From positions 992,001 through 1,056,000 of the forward strand of contig NZ_AFRZ01000001.1 in NCBI RefSeq assembly GCF_000242915.1: 64,000 bases of DNA, read 5' to 3'. Below are positions 44,433-53,352 of the stretch, one piece after another. How positions within the stretch are numbered: the stretch's first letter is position 1; each line of letters begins with the position of its first letter. Under the pieces are notes generated by a model that had not been told where the DNA came from, did no database searches, and saw only the letters and a program-made list of their open reading frames with translations. The position numbers were made by a program, and so were the translations under genes. Origin of the DNA: Sulfurimonas gotlandica GD1 (GTDB lineage: Bacteria > Campylobacterota > Campylobacteria > Campylobacterales > Sulfurimonadaceae).

Positions 44433-44513
44433 CGATGGCTCCTTTGTAAAATTCTCATAATTTGAGAGTGGGATTATACCAAAAAATTTCTAAATTTTAG
44501 CTACAATAACCGC

Positions 44514-44741
44514 ATGAATTCAATTAAACACATAGATAACGCACTAAAAGAGCTAGATGACGAAGTACAGAAAATACTTTTAAATTGGGATATTCCTCTT
44601 AATGAGAAAGATAATCTAATGCTTCCAATACTTCAACAGAAGAAAGTTTTATCGCAGACACTAGAAGACTTAACATACTTAAAAAATAATCCACCAAAAC
44701 CGAATCAGCCGTGTGGAATAAGTAAATATAGAGAAGATTAA
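44514..44741 (+). CDS. Small protein of unknown function
   Basis: A 75-residue acidic helical protein: KHIDNALKELDDEVQKILLN and LQQKKVLSQTLEDLTYLKNN suggest two helices in a hairpin, followed by a Pro-rich tail ending GISKYRED. No signal or membrane segment. The ATG at 44514 has no strong ribosome site. Divergent from rpmI and convergent with the SRP RNA gene. Coding is likely from amino-acid composition, but the function is unknown. Confidence 0.5.
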   Translation: MNSIKHIDNALKELDDEVQKILLNWDIPLNEKDNLMLPILQQKKVLSQTLEDLTYLKNNPPKPNQPCGISKYRED

Positions 44742-44767
44742 TTTTTTTGATTGTTTATTTAAGAAGT

Positions 44768-44872
44768 ACCCTTCTCCAGATACCTGCGGCACATAACACT
44801 TTTGGGTGTGCTGCTGTATTCCTACCCTGACACATTGTCCTAAAACACCATTGCACAGGTCTAAAGAAGAGC
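44768..44872 (-). ncRNA. ffs: Signal recognition particle RNA, small bacterial type
   Basis: Minus-strand RNA of about 105 nt. The SRP54/Ffh-binding apex is visible as GTCAGGGTAGGAATACAGCAG: the GGAA tetraloop, its short stem and the symmetric and asymmetric loops. The ends pair: CTTCTTTAGA and CCTGTG at the 5' side with CGCAGG and TCTGGAGAAG at the 3' side. A perfect -10 box lies just upstream (44879-44884). Ends are estimated from pairing and promoter distance. Confidence 0.85.
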
Positions 44873-44878
44873 GGTGGA

Positions 44879-44884
44879 ATTATA
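44879..44884 (-). promoter_or_regulatory. -10 box of the SRP RNA gene
   Basis: TATAAT on the minus strand, placing the start near 44872 where the RNA stem begins. The -35 region (TTTGCT at 44907-44902, 17-nt spacer) is a weak match. Confidence 0.65.
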
Positions 44885-44926
44885 GCTAAAATATCTCAAA
44901 TAGCAAAGCTTTGTAAAAATAACTCT

Positions 44927-45268
44927 CTAAACAGCGGAAATAGTTGCTATTGCATCTTTAATAGCTTGCAAATAAGCTTCATACTCAAAATCTTCTTTTG
45001 CATCTGAACCTGCAAACTCTAGCTCTTTTGACATCTCATATATTTCATCAAATCTCAAATTGCCGGCACTACCTTTTATGGCATGGGCATGTGCTTTTAT
45101 ATTGGAATAATTTCTATCTTTTATTCCCTCCTCCAATACTATCAATATTGGAGGAGTCTCATTTAAAAAACTATTTATTAAAATAGGTATATGCTTTATC
45201 TTTAGCCCTATTGCACTTGCCATCTCTTCATGATTTATAGTTGAATAGTCAGGTGTTAAAATTGGCAT
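44927..45268 (-). CDS. Histidine-containing phosphotransfer (HPt) domain protein
   Basis: A 113-residue single HPt domain that would relay phosphoryl groups between response regulators. The phospho-acceptor site is in AHAHAIKGSAGNLRFDEIYE (second His in AHAIKGSAGN, about residue 63). Helices before and after fit the four-helix bundle. No partner histidine kinase is adjacent; the REC-PP2C protein at 42042 is the nearest REC domain. It is divergent from the nucleosidase gene. Confidence 0.85.
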   Translation of the reverse strand: MPILTPDYSTINHEEMASAIGLKIKHIPILINSFLNETPPILIVLEEGIKDRNYSNIKAHAHAIKGSAGNLRFDEIYEMSKELEFAGSDAKEDFEYEAYLQAIKDAIATISAV

Positions 45269-45315
45269 GACTTATTTCCTATCTTTTTTGTACAATTGTA
45301 ACACAGGATTCTAAA

Positions 45316-45792
45316 ATGTTATACATCATATGTGCTTTAAAATCAGAAGCTCAAGCTTTTGTAGATAAATATAAACTTTCAAAAAACAAACAAAACTCTC
45401 AAGTCACTCTTATTGTAAGTGGTATAGGCACAGAGAATATGTTTGAAGCAACTTCAAATATCGTAAATTCAATGAGTAAAAGTGACACTATCATCAACGT
45501 TGGTATTTGCGGTGGAGACAAAAAGTTTAAAATAGGCCAACTAATTGATGCTTTTGAAGAAAATCTTACATGTTTAGACTATGAGGTCACATATAGTGGC
45601 AAATATGAACTTGCTGACATGGAGTCTGAAGGTTTCTTAAGAGCCACACAAAACATAAAAAACAGATATATTTTTAAAGTTGTAAGTGACCATTTTGAAC
45701 CGCAAATGGTGACAAAAGAAAAGACAAAATCACTTATCTTTAATGTTATAGATGATATAAACAATAAAATTAATTTTAAGGCTGATAATTGA
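45316..45792 (+). CDS. Short nucleoside phosphorylase-like protein
   Basis: A 158-residue protein of the PNP/MTAN superfamily: LYIICALKSEAQAFVDKYKL at the start, LIVSGIGTENMFEATSNI, INVGICGG, and the ribose-binding LADMESEGFLRA followed by VVSDHF. It is much shorter than MTAN (about 230 aa): the segment between the INVGICGG strand and DMES is reduced. It overlaps the NagZ-amidase gene by 4 nt, so it heads the cell-wall recycling operon. Whether it is catalytically active is open. Confidence 0.65.
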   Translation: MLYIICALKSEAQAFVDKYKLSKNKQNSQVTLIVSGIGTENMFEATSNIVNSMSKSDTIINVGICGGDKKFKIGQLIDAFEENLTCLDYEVTYSGKYELADMESEGFLRATQNIKNRYIFKVVSDHFEPQMVTKEKTKSLIFNVIDDINNKINFKADN

Positions 45793-47456
45793 GATATATT
45801 TTAATACTCTTACTAACTTTTTTAACACTAGATGCTAAAGATGCAGAACTAAAAAAACAAATAGGTCGAATGCTCGTTGTTGGATTTGAAAACCAAAGCG
45901 TTAACAACAATACTGAGATTGTAGAATATATTCAGCAATATGAACTAGGAGGAGTGGTTTTATTTGATAGATTTTATAAAAAAAGAAGCCAAATTAAAAA
46001 TATAGATACACCAGAACAACTTCAAGAGCTAACTGCCAAACTTCAAAAATTTTCACGTAAACCACTTTTAATATCAGTTGATCAAGAAGGTGGAAATATT
46101 GCACGACTGAAACATTACTACGGGTTTGACAGATTTCCATCTGCTAAAGAAGTTTCATACCTTTCACTAACTCAAGCCAAAGACATATATAACAGACAAT
46201 CAAAAATGCTCAGTAATAATAATATCAACTGTAACTTTGCTCCTGTCGTTGACTTAGACATTAATCCTAAAAACAAAGTTATATCAGAACTGGAACGTTC
46301 ATTTGGTAAAGATAGCGAAAAAGTAACTCACTACGCAAAAATCGTCATAGATTCTCAAACAAAACATAATGTAATAAGTGTATTAAAGCATTTTCCAGGA
46401 CATGGTTCTTCACTGGGAGATTCACATAAAGGTTTTGTAGATATTTCAAATACTTGGAGTCAAAAAGAGTTAGTACCATATCAAAACCTTATAAATTCAA
46501 AAGAAGCAGATATGATAATGAGTGCTCATGTTTTTAACTCCAATCTAGATGCACTATATCCTGCAACACTTTCATACAGCACTAACACTAAACTTCTTCG
46601 CCAAAAAATGGGATTTACAGGTGTATTGATTAGCGATGATTTACAAATGAAAGCTATTACAGATCACTACAATCTAAAAGAGAGTGTTACTCTAGCCATA
46701 AACTCTGGTGTAGACATTCTTCTTTTTGGAAATCAACTAGCATCAAACGACGTAAAAGAGTTAGTAGAGATAATCTACGCACAGGTAAAGAGTGGAGCAA
46801 TTTCAAAGAAAAGAATCATAGAGTCAAATAGAAGAATTGAAAACTTGCACACAAAAAATTCTATAGTTCACAGACCAATAGATTTTGGACAAGAACGTAT
46901 AGATATGAGTAAGGCTTACATAGAACAACACTATGGTTTTGATGTGCAAAACATAAACATCAAACCTAAGGCTATAGTTCTTCACTGGACTGCCGTTATG
47001 GATTTTGAAGATTGTTTTAAAAGGCTAAAAGGAAACACACTCTACAGCGACAGAGGCGACATAGCAGATGCCGGAGCACTCAATGTCTCTTCGCACTTTT
47101 TAGTAGCCCGTGATGGAACTATATATCAACTTATGCCGGATAATTGGATGGCAAGACATGTTATAGGACTTAACTATTCTAGTATAGGCATAGAAAATGT
47201 TGGTGGTGAAGATAATGTTAAAGATGATTTAACTCCTGAACAAGTAGATGCAAATATCAAACTTGTAAAATATCTAAAAGCAAAGTATCCAAATATAGAA
47301 TACCTCATCGGTCATCATGAATATACTCAGATGGAAAAAACTCCTCTTTGGCTAGAAAAAGATGCTGAGTATAGAACAAAAAAAGCTGATCCTGGGGAAA
47401 AATTTATGAATAGAGTTAGAAAACATGTAGCAGAGTTAGGACTAAAGAAACCATAG
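45789..47456 (+). CDS. Exported beta-N-acetylglucosaminidase (NagZ, GH3) fused to N-acetylmuramoyl-L-alanine amidase
   Basis: A 555-residue two-enzyme fusion. Signal peptide at about 1-15 (ILILLLTFLTLDA). GH3 domain at about 20-345: KHFPGHGSSLGDSHKGF (about 199-215) has the NagZ Asp-His general acid pair, and ISDDLQMKAIT the nucleophile Asp near 281-282. Amidase_2 domain at about 385-555: zinc ligands in VLHWTAV (about 399), IGHHEYTQ (about 509) and ADPGEKF (about 536). It would split GlcNAc from anhydroMurNAc and peptide from MurNAc. Start TTG 45789 overlaps the preceding stop. Both enzymes are cytosolic in E. coli, so export is notable. Confidence 0.88.
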   Translation: MRYILILLLTFLTLDAKDAELKKQIGRMLVVGFENQSVNNNTEIVEYIQQYELGGVVLFDRFYKKRSQIKNIDTPEQLQELTAKLQKFSRKPLLISVDQEGGNIARLKHYYGFDRFPSAKEVSYLSLTQAKDIYNRQSKMLSNNNINCNFAPVVDLDINPKNKVISELERSFGKDSEKVTHYAKIVIDSQTKHNVISVLKHFPGHGSSLGDSHKGFVDISNTWSQKELVPYQNLINSKEADMIMSAHVFNSNLDALYPATLSYSTNTKLLRQKMGFTGVLISDDLQMKAITDHYNLKESVTLAINSGVDILLFGNQLASNDVKELVEIIYAQVKSGAISKKRIIESNRRIENLHTKNSIVHRPIDFGQERIDMSKAYIEQHYGFDVQNINIKPKAIVLHWTAVMDFEDCFKRLKGNTLYSDRGDIADAGALNVSSHFLVARDGTIYQLMPDNWMARHVIGLNYSSIGIENVGGEDNVKDDLTPEQVDANIKLVKYLKAKYPNIEYLIGHHEYTQMEKTPLWLEKDAEYRTKKADPGEKFMNRVRKHVAELGLKKP

Positions 47457-48926
47457 ATGCATAGTGCTTTTTCTTTTCTTGATTGGTCTGTTTTTGGAGC
47501 TTATTTTCTTATATTAGCGATTACTTCATACATCTTAGCACAGACAAAAATCAAAACATCACGAGAGTACTTTGTAAGTGCAAACTCCATGCCTATGTTT
47601 GCCGTTGCCATCTCTGTTTTAGCCACTTCTCAATCAGCCGCAACATTCTTAGGAGCACCTGAGTTTTCATACAAAAACGACTTTACATTTATAGGTTTTT
47701 ATCTCTCAGGTTTAGTCGCTGTTATCTTTGTAGCCTATGTTCTTATTCCTAAGTTTTACGCAATGAGAGCAGTAACTGTTTATGAACTCCTTGAAACTAG
47801 ATATGGAGAATCTGCAAAGAAACAAGCGGGAATCATGTTTCTCATCGGTCGTGTTCTTGCAAGTGGAGCGAGACTCTATATCGGTGCCTTAGCTATTTCA
47901 ATGATTCTTTTTGGAGATATAATCTTTCTTCATGTAATGCTCTCCATAACAATTTTAATGCTTGGGGCTTTGGTATATACATATTTTGGCGGTATAAAAT
48001 CTGTCATTTTAAGTGATATCATCCAAGCCATAACCTATGTCGGAGCAGGTATTGTTGTTCTTGTTTATCTCTACTACTCGCTTGATAGTGTAAACATTAT
48101 GCAAGTGCTTAGTGAGAACAATAAACTCCGTCTTTTTGACACTTCTCTTGATGGCAAATTCAGTGTTATTGGCCTTCTTAGCGGCTGGCTGCTACTAAAC
48201 ATTGCCGCTTTTGGTATGGATCAGGATATGACGCAAAGAGTTCTCAGCTGTAAAAATAAAGAAGATGCTGCAAAGTCTCTTATAGTCTCAATCTTGCTTA
48301 CTATTCCTGTAGTTTTACTCTTTCTTGCCATCGGTGCCCTGCTCTTTGTCTTTTACCACAAAGCATCTGTAGTACAGAGTTTTGACGGAGAAAATATCAC
48401 TATCTTTATGTACTACATTTTAAATGAGATGCCAGACGGTCTTCGCGGTTTAGTAACTGTTGGGGCAATCGCTGCAGCACTCTCTAGTACAAACTCAGTC
48501 TTAGGAGCTATGGCATCTGTAGCCATCGAAGACCTCTACAAACCGTGGAAACTAAAACAAGGTGAGATAGATGAGATGCACTTTGTAAAAGCTTCACGAA
48601 ATGCAGTAGTTTTTTTTGCCCTTGTTTTATCTCTTATGGCAATGGTAAGTTATTTTTGGCAGAGATATAGCGACCTCTCACTCATCAGTTTTGCTCTTGG
48701 TGTTATGGCTTTTGCCTACACTGGTCTTTTAGGTGTTTTCTTCTCTGCTATATTTACTTCAAGGGGAAATTATAAACTAGTTCCTTTTGCACTCGTGGGT
48801 GGCTTTGTAACTGTACTCTCACTTCAACCTTACACTTTTGGAATCAGCCTTGGTTTTTCGTGGCAGATAGTTATTGGGACGATTGTTGCTTTTGGAGTTA
48901 TGCAATTAAAATCTTCTAAGGCTTAA
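47457..48926 (+). CDS. Sodium:solute symporter (SSS family)
   Basis: Inner-membrane Na+ symporter of 489 residues with about 13 hydrophobic segments. Family landmarks: KTSREYFVSANSMPMFAVAI, FIGFYLSGLVAVIFVAY, RVLASGARLYIGALAI, FGMDQDMTQRVLSCKN and TVGAIAAALSSTNSVLGAMA. ATG follows the NagZ-amidase stop with no gap and ends 1 nt before anmK. Placement between a muropeptide hydrolase and anhydroMurNAc kinase suggests it imports anhydroMurNAc or a related sugar; this substrate is inference. Confidence 0.88.
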   Translation: MHSAFSFLDWSVFGAYFLILAITSYILAQTKIKTSREYFVSANSMPMFAVAISVLATSQSAATFLGAPEFSYKNDFTFIGFYLSGLVAVIFVAYVLIPKFYAMRAVTVYELLETRYGESAKKQAGIMFLIGRVLASGARLYIGALAISMILFGDIIFLHVMLSITILMLGALVYTYFGGIKSVILSDIIQAITYVGAGIVVLVYLYYSLDSVNIMQVLSENNKLRLFDTSLDGKFSVIGLLSGWLLLNIAAFGMDQDMTQRVLSCKNKEDAAKSLIVSILLTIPVVLLFLAIGALLFVFYHKASVVQSFDGENITIFMYYILNEMPDGLRGLVTVGAIAAALSSTNSVLGAMASVAIEDLYKPWKLKQGEIDEMHFVKASRNAVVFFALVLSLMAMVSYFWQRYSDLSLISFALGVMAFAYTGLLGVFFSAIFTSRGNYKLVPFALVGGFVTVLSLQPYTFGISLGFSWQIVIGTIVAFGVMQLKSSKA

Positions 48927-48927
48927 A

Positions 48928-50010
48928 ATGAGTGAACTATATATCGGTGTTATGTCAGGGACAAGTATGGATGGCATCGACATTGCTCTTTGTGGGATAG
49001 ATGATACAAAATGCTCCCTCATATCTTCTGCTGAATATCCTTTTGATAATGAACTAGAAGCTGAGATACTTAGCGTAATAAATGGGTCTACTACACTAGA
49101 GCAAATCGGCACTATTGATAACAAACTCGGAACTATGTTTGCAGATGCAATCAATGCCTTTATAACAAAAGAATCTATAGATGCAACAAGCATAAAAGCT
49201 ATCGGTCTTCACGGTCAAACTCTTTGGCACGCTCCTGATGCCGAGTTTGGATTCTCGATGCAATTAGGCGATGCAAATGTTGTAAGTGCAAAAACAAACA
49301 TTCAAGTCGTAGCTGACTTTAGAAGAATGGATATTGCAAATGGTGGTCAAGGCGCTCCTTTTGCTCCCGCTTTTCACCAAGAGATATTTAAGCATCTTGA
49401 TAAAAAAACAGCTGTTTTAAACATTGGTGGTATGGCGAATATTACAATCTTAGGTGAAGAACTTAAAGGTTGGGATACTGGTTGTGGAAATGTTTTGATG
49501 GATTATTGGAGTTCTGTATATATAAACAAAAACTACGACAAAGATGCTCTTTTTGCTCTTAAGGGCGAAGTTAAAGAAGAACTTCTTGAGAGTTTTTTAA
49601 AAGATGAATATTTTTCTAAACTTCCTCCAAAGAGTACTGGACGAGAGTATTTTAACCCTACTTGGCTTGCAAACCATCTTCCGCTTTTTGATACCATCAA
49701 AGCAGAAGATATTCAGCGTACCTTACTTGAACTTACAGCCAAAAGCATCGCAGATGATGCCAATAAAATATACTCACAGCTTCTGATAGTTTGTGGCGGT
49801 GGAGCAAAGAATCCACTTTTGATGCAAAGACTAAAAGAACTGTGTAAGGCAGAGGTAAAAGTGAGTGATGAGTTTGGAGTTAGCAGTGACTATATGGAAG
49901 CGATGGCTTTTGCTTGGCTGGCTTACAAGAGAGTTCATAGAGAAGTTGTAGAGTTATCGAGTGTAACAGGTGCTTCAAAAGACTCTATTTTAGGCGGGAT
50001 ATATGGATAA
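48928..50010 (+). CDS. anmK: Anhydro-N-acetylmuramic acid kinase AnmK
   Basis: Opens the 1,6-anhydro ring of anhydroMurNAc while phosphorylating it to MurNAc 6-phosphate. The 360 residues fit. Seen: YIGVMSGTSMDGIDIALCGI at the start, ADFRRMDIANGGQGAPFAPA, NIGGMANITIL, WDTGCGNVLMDYWS and CGGGAKNPLLMQRL, all typical ASKHA-fold AnmK segments. It overlaps the AmgK-like gene by 8 nt. No murQ is nearby, which is consistent with the AmgK-MurU route rather than the etherase route. Confidence 0.95.
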   Translation: MSELYIGVMSGTSMDGIDIALCGIDDTKCSLISSAEYPFDNELEAEILSVINGSTTLEQIGTIDNKLGTMFADAINAFITKESIDATSIKAIGLHGQTLWHAPDAEFGFSMQLGDANVVSAKTNIQVVADFRRMDIANGGQGAPFAPAFHQEIFKHLDKKTAVLNIGGMANITILGEELKGWDTGCGNVLMDYWSSVYINKNYDKDALFALKGEVKEELLESFLKDEYFSKLPPKSTGREYFNPTWLANHLPLFDTIKAEDIQRTLLELTAKSIADDANKIYSQLLIVCGGGAKNPLLMQRLKELCKAEVKVSDEFGVSSDYMEAMAFAWLAYKRVHREVVELSSVTGASKDSILGGIYG

Positions 50011-50941
50011 GATAAAGGCGTGGTTAAAGACAACTCCCTATAAAGAGTATGAGATAAGCATAGCATCTGCAGATGCAAGTTTTAGAAAGTATTATAGACT
50101 TACAGATGCAGACAAAACTTTTCTGCTTATGGACTCCTCACTTGAAAAAGACTCCCTTGCTCCATTTATAGATGTAACTTCAAGACTTTTAAAAGTTGGT
50201 GTTAATGCACCTGAGATTTTAGAGAAAAATCTAAAAGACGGTTTTTTGATAATCAAAGACTTTGGAAATACTCATTATCTCAATGTTTTAGATGCCAATA
50301 ACTTCAATGTACTATATTCAAAAGCTATAGATACAATCATAACAATGCAAAACGCAGACACAAAAGACCTGCCACTTTATGATAAAGCTTTTTTACATTT
50401 TGAAATGGATTTAATGAAGGATTGGTACTTAGATAAAAATCTAAATGTTACTCTTAGTGAAGCTCAAAAAAGCATCATAGAGAGTTCACTGGATGCTATC
50501 TCAGATGTAGTTCTTTCTCAGCCGCAAGATGTTTTTGTCCACAGAGATTATCACTCACGAAACATTATGATAACACCAGAAAATGAGATAGGCGTGATTG
50601 ACTATCAAGATGCAATGAGTGGAGCGATTACTTATGATTTGGTTTCACTTTTAAAAGATTGTTACATAGCTTATGAGAGAGAAGAAGTTGAAAAACTAGT
50701 TTTAGAGTTTCGTGATAAAAAAGGCTTAGATACAAGTGATGCAGAGTTTTTAAAATGGTTTGATTTTATGGGGATGCAAAGACACATCAAGGTTCTTGGC
50801 ATCTTCAGTCGTCTTTACCTTCGTGATGGTAAAGATGGATATTTAAAAGATATACCGCTAACTCTAAAGTACACTATAGATGCAGCAAGCAGATATGAAG
50901 AAACAAAAGAGCTCTCATATCTTTTAAAAGAAGTTCAATGA
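50003..50941 (+). CDS. amgK: AmgK-like anomeric MurNAc/GlcNAc kinase (APH fold)
   Basis: A 312-residue aminoglycoside-phosphotransferase-fold kinase. The catalytic loop VFVHRDYHSRNIMI (Asp near 180) and the metal motif GVIDYQDAMSGAITYDLVSL match AmgK of Pseudomonas closely; the N-terminal FRKYYRLTDADKTFLLMDSS carries the ATP strand. AmgK phosphorylates MurNAc at C1. Overlap with anmK (8 nt) and with the MurU-like gene (4 nt) supports this over an antibiotic-modifying role. Confidence 0.88.
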   Translation: MDKIKAWLKTTPYKEYEISIASADASFRKYYRLTDADKTFLLMDSSLEKDSLAPFIDVTSRLLKVGVNAPEILEKNLKDGFLIIKDFGNTHYLNVLDANNFNVLYSKAIDTIITMQNADTKDLPLYDKAFLHFEMDLMKDWYLDKNLNVTLSEAQKSIIESSLDAISDVVLSQPQDVFVHRDYHSRNIMITPENEIGVIDYQDAMSGAITYDLVSLLKDCYIAYEREEVEKLVLEFRDKKGLDTSDAEFLKWFDFMGMQRHIKVLGIFSRLYLRDGKDGYLKDIPLTLKYTIDAASRYEETKELSYLLKEVQ

Positions 50942-51591
50942 AAGCGATGATTCTCGCAGCTGGTCGCGGAGAGAGAATGCGACCACTAACTGATACACTT
51001 CCTAAACCTCTTTTAGAAGTTCATGGTAAACCTCTTATACTCTGGCATCTGGAGAGACTTGTTGCGTCCGGCTTTAAAGAAGTCATCATTAACATAGCTC
51101 ACCTAGGTCATAAGATACCCAAAGCTCTCGGTGACGGCTCAAACTACGGCATAAGTATAACTTACTCTGACGAGCAGGATGAAGGTGCTCTTGAGAGTGC
51201 CGGTGGAATTGTAAAAGCACTGCCTCTTTTAGGAGATGAACCTTTTTTAGTTGTAAATGGCGATGTTTTTTGTGACTATGTTTTTGATGCTAATTTTGAC
51301 TTAGGAGATAAGCTGGCTCACCTTATCTTAGTCCCTAATCCTGAGCATAATTTAAAAGGTGATTTTGGCTTAAATGGAACTTCTGTTTTAAATGAAGACA
51401 AAATAAAATATACTTTTTCAGGCATAGGATACTATAGTCCTAAACTTTTTAATAACTTAGAATATGGAAAGTCTGCTCTGTCTCCATTACTTAGGGATGC
51501 AATAGCAAAAAATGAAGTCAGTGGTGAGTTGTTTAATAACATCTGGCATGATATAGGAACACCACAAAGATTGGAAGATATAAACAAATGA
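50938..51591 (+). CDS. murU: MurU-like N-acetylmuramate alpha-1-phosphate uridylyltransferase
   Basis: Nucleotidyltransferase of 217 residues with AMILAAGRGERMRPLTDTLP and KPLLEVHGKPLILWHLERL, then GGIVKALPLLGDEPFLVVNG with D as metal ligand and NIWHDIGTPQRLEDI at the end. Size and sequence fit MurU, which makes UDP-MurNAc from MurNAc 1-phosphate. The gene overlaps amgK by 4 nt and the transglycosylase by 4 nt. A role with other sugar phosphates is possible but less likely in this setting. Confidence 0.87.
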   Translation: MKAMILAAGRGERMRPLTDTLPKPLLEVHGKPLILWHLERLVASGFKEVIINIAHLGHKIPKALGDGSNYGISITYSDEQDEGALESAGGIVKALPLLGDEPFLVVNGDVFCDYVFDANFDLGDKLAHLILVPNPEHNLKGDFGLNGTSVLNEDKIKYTFSGIGYYSPKLFNNLEYGKSALSPLLRDAIAKNEVSGELFNNIWHDIGTPQRLEDINK

Positions 51592-52559
51592 TTAGACTAC
51601 TACTTTTTTTAGCACTTACAACAATTCTCTCAGCTAAATATACAAACTGTGAATTTCAAAACACACACTATATAGATATCTGTAAAAAGGCTGTAAAGAA
51701 TGGCGTCACTTATAAGTACGCCAACAAATTTTTACTCTCATATTTCAAAACTCAGAAATTTGATGAAGTCAGCTGGAAATATTTGCAGCCACGCCATATA
51801 GAAACTCATAAAAAGAGTGAGAAAAAAGCCAATAATGTCTTAGTAAGACATGTTCCAAAGATAGTTGAGCATCTAAAAAAATACGAAGAAGTCTATAACT
51901 ATAGTGAGAAAAAGTATGGTGTGAATCGTGAAATAATTGCAGCTATACTAATGAAAGAGACAAAGCTTGGAAAGATAAAACCAACTCATGATGCGTTTAT
52001 AGTTTTTAATACTATTGTTGTAAGAACTAAGCCAGAGAGTTCCCGCCAAAAATGGTTACTTAATATGGGCAAGACAAATATGGTATCCATTATCACGCAC
52101 TGCTATAAAAAAGGTGTTACTCCTGAGTCATGCAATCTGCCAAGCTCTTATGCCGGAGCTATAGGAATTCCTCAGTTTATGCCAAACAGCTTTGTATATA
52201 CACAGGGATACAAAAATAAACATGCTGATCTGACTAAGATGGAAGATGCTATTGTCTCTGCTAGTAAATTTCTTCACAAAAAAGCAGATTTCTCCAAGCT
52301 TATAGAGTGGGATAAAATGCCTAATTTGCCAATGATAGAATCAGATTGGTACGATTACGAGCATAAGTATGAAAATGCTTCACTTGTTTACACAGAGAAC
52401 AAGCATGGGAAAAAGTATAAGTGCTTTACATGTGAGAAAAAAGATTTTGATTATTTAAAAGAGTATGCTAAAAAGATCATGAGGTATAACAACTCATCTA
52501 ACTACGCTATAGGTGTAATGAGACTGGCATACGACTCACACTATCTGCTCAGTAAATAG
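51588..52559 (+). CDS. MltB-type lytic murein transglycosylase
   Basis: Cleaves glycan strands and yields 1,6-anhydroMurNAc ends. The 323-residue protein has a signal peptide (about 1-16, LLLFLALTTILSA), the catalytic Glu in AAILMKETKLGK (about 124), SSYAGAIGIPQFMPNSF, and the C-terminal helical SLT region. No lipobox is present, so it should be soluble in the periplasm. It ends the plus-strand operon and overlaps the convergent mutarotase gene by 11 nt. It supplies the substrate handled by the upstream genes. Confidence 0.88.
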   Translation: MIRLLLFLALTTILSAKYTNCEFQNTHYIDICKKAVKNGVTYKYANKFLLSYFKTQKFDEVSWKYLQPRHIETHKKSEKKANNVLVRHVPKIVEHLKKYEEVYNYSEKKYGVNREIIAAILMKETKLGKIKPTHDAFIVFNTIVVRTKPESSRQKWLLNMGKTNMVSIITHCYKKGVTPESCNLPSSYAGAIGIPQFMPNSFVYTQGYKNKHADLTKMEDAIVSASKFLHKKADFSKLIEWDKMPNLPMIESDWYDYEHKYENASLVYTENKHGKKYKCFTCEKKDFDYLKEYAKKIMRYNNSSNYAIGVMRLAYDSHYLLSK

Positions 52560-53352
52560 TAGCTTTTAGTGTATGAGATTCACCTGGTTCTATAAGTCTA
52601 AAATCTTCAAATGCATTGGCAGATTCGATGCAGACAAAGTCGTTGTAAGCGTCATCTCTCATAGCACTCATTCTTTTACCCTTTTCTATCCAAGGATTCC
52701 AAACTACAACTGAAGATGAACCTTCATTTTGTATATGAATAGTTCTATCTCTGTCTACAAGTAAGACTTCGCTATTTACTTCTTGGTAGACTCTATCAAC
52801 TTCCTCTTCAAAGATTACATCTCCACTTTGAGTTAATTGTTCAGATGTTAAAGCGTCTAGATATGGCTTATTATTTAGGCCTTTTATTTTTGCATCTGAG
52901 ATATGTGAAACAGGAAAATAAGTATGAAGAGCCTGTGTGATTTTAAAAACTTTATCATCAATGTTTTTTGTGATCAGTTCCATTGTCAGCTTGTCCGAGA
53001 CAGTTACTTTTAACTCCAGTTCAAACTTGTATGGCCATAGAGTCAGTGTCTCTTGTGAGTAACTTAGAGTGAGTATAACTTCTGTTGTGTTGGCATCTAT
53101 CTCTTTAGTGGATTGATGCTCAAACAATGCTGTTCTTGCAAAGCCGTGCTGTGGTAGATTAGGATTGTTCATCCCAAATGATGGCCAGCACACAGGAACT
53201 CCTCCACGAATGGCTTTGCCATCTTGGAAGTCACTTATATCACTAAGCCATAAAAGAGGTTTTTCACCTTTACGAGCGTAGTGAAAAATATGTGCTCCCT
53301 GAAGAGCTATCTTTGCAGATGCAGAGTTGTTATTTACTTCGATAATTACCAT
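52549..53352 (-). CDS. D-hexose-6-phosphate mutarotase / aldose 1-epimerase (YeaD-like)
   Basis: Interconverts alpha and beta anomers of sugar phosphates. The 267-residue beta-sandwich shows IALQGAHIFHYARKGEKPLL, GGVPVCWPSFGMNNPNLPQH, the catalytic His in ALHTYFPVSHI and the catalytic Glu in YNDFVCIESANA. It overlaps the transporter gene by 7 nt and is the last gene of the convergent three-gene operon. Anomer control would suit AmgK, which needs a defined anomer; that link is inference. Confidence 0.88.
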   Translation of the reverse strand: MVIIEVNNNSASAKIALQGAHIFHYARKGEKPLLWLSDISDFQDGKAIRGGVPVCWPSFGMNNPNLPQHGFARTALFEHQSTKEIDANTTEVILTLSYSQETLTLWPYKFELELKVTVSDKLTMELITKNIDDKVFKITQALHTYFPVSHISDAKIKGLNNKPYLDALTSEQLTQSGDVIFEEEVDRVYQEVNSEVLLVDRDRTIHIQNEGSSSVVVWNPWIEKGKRMSAMRDDAYNDFVCIESANAFEDFRLIEPGESHTLKATIY

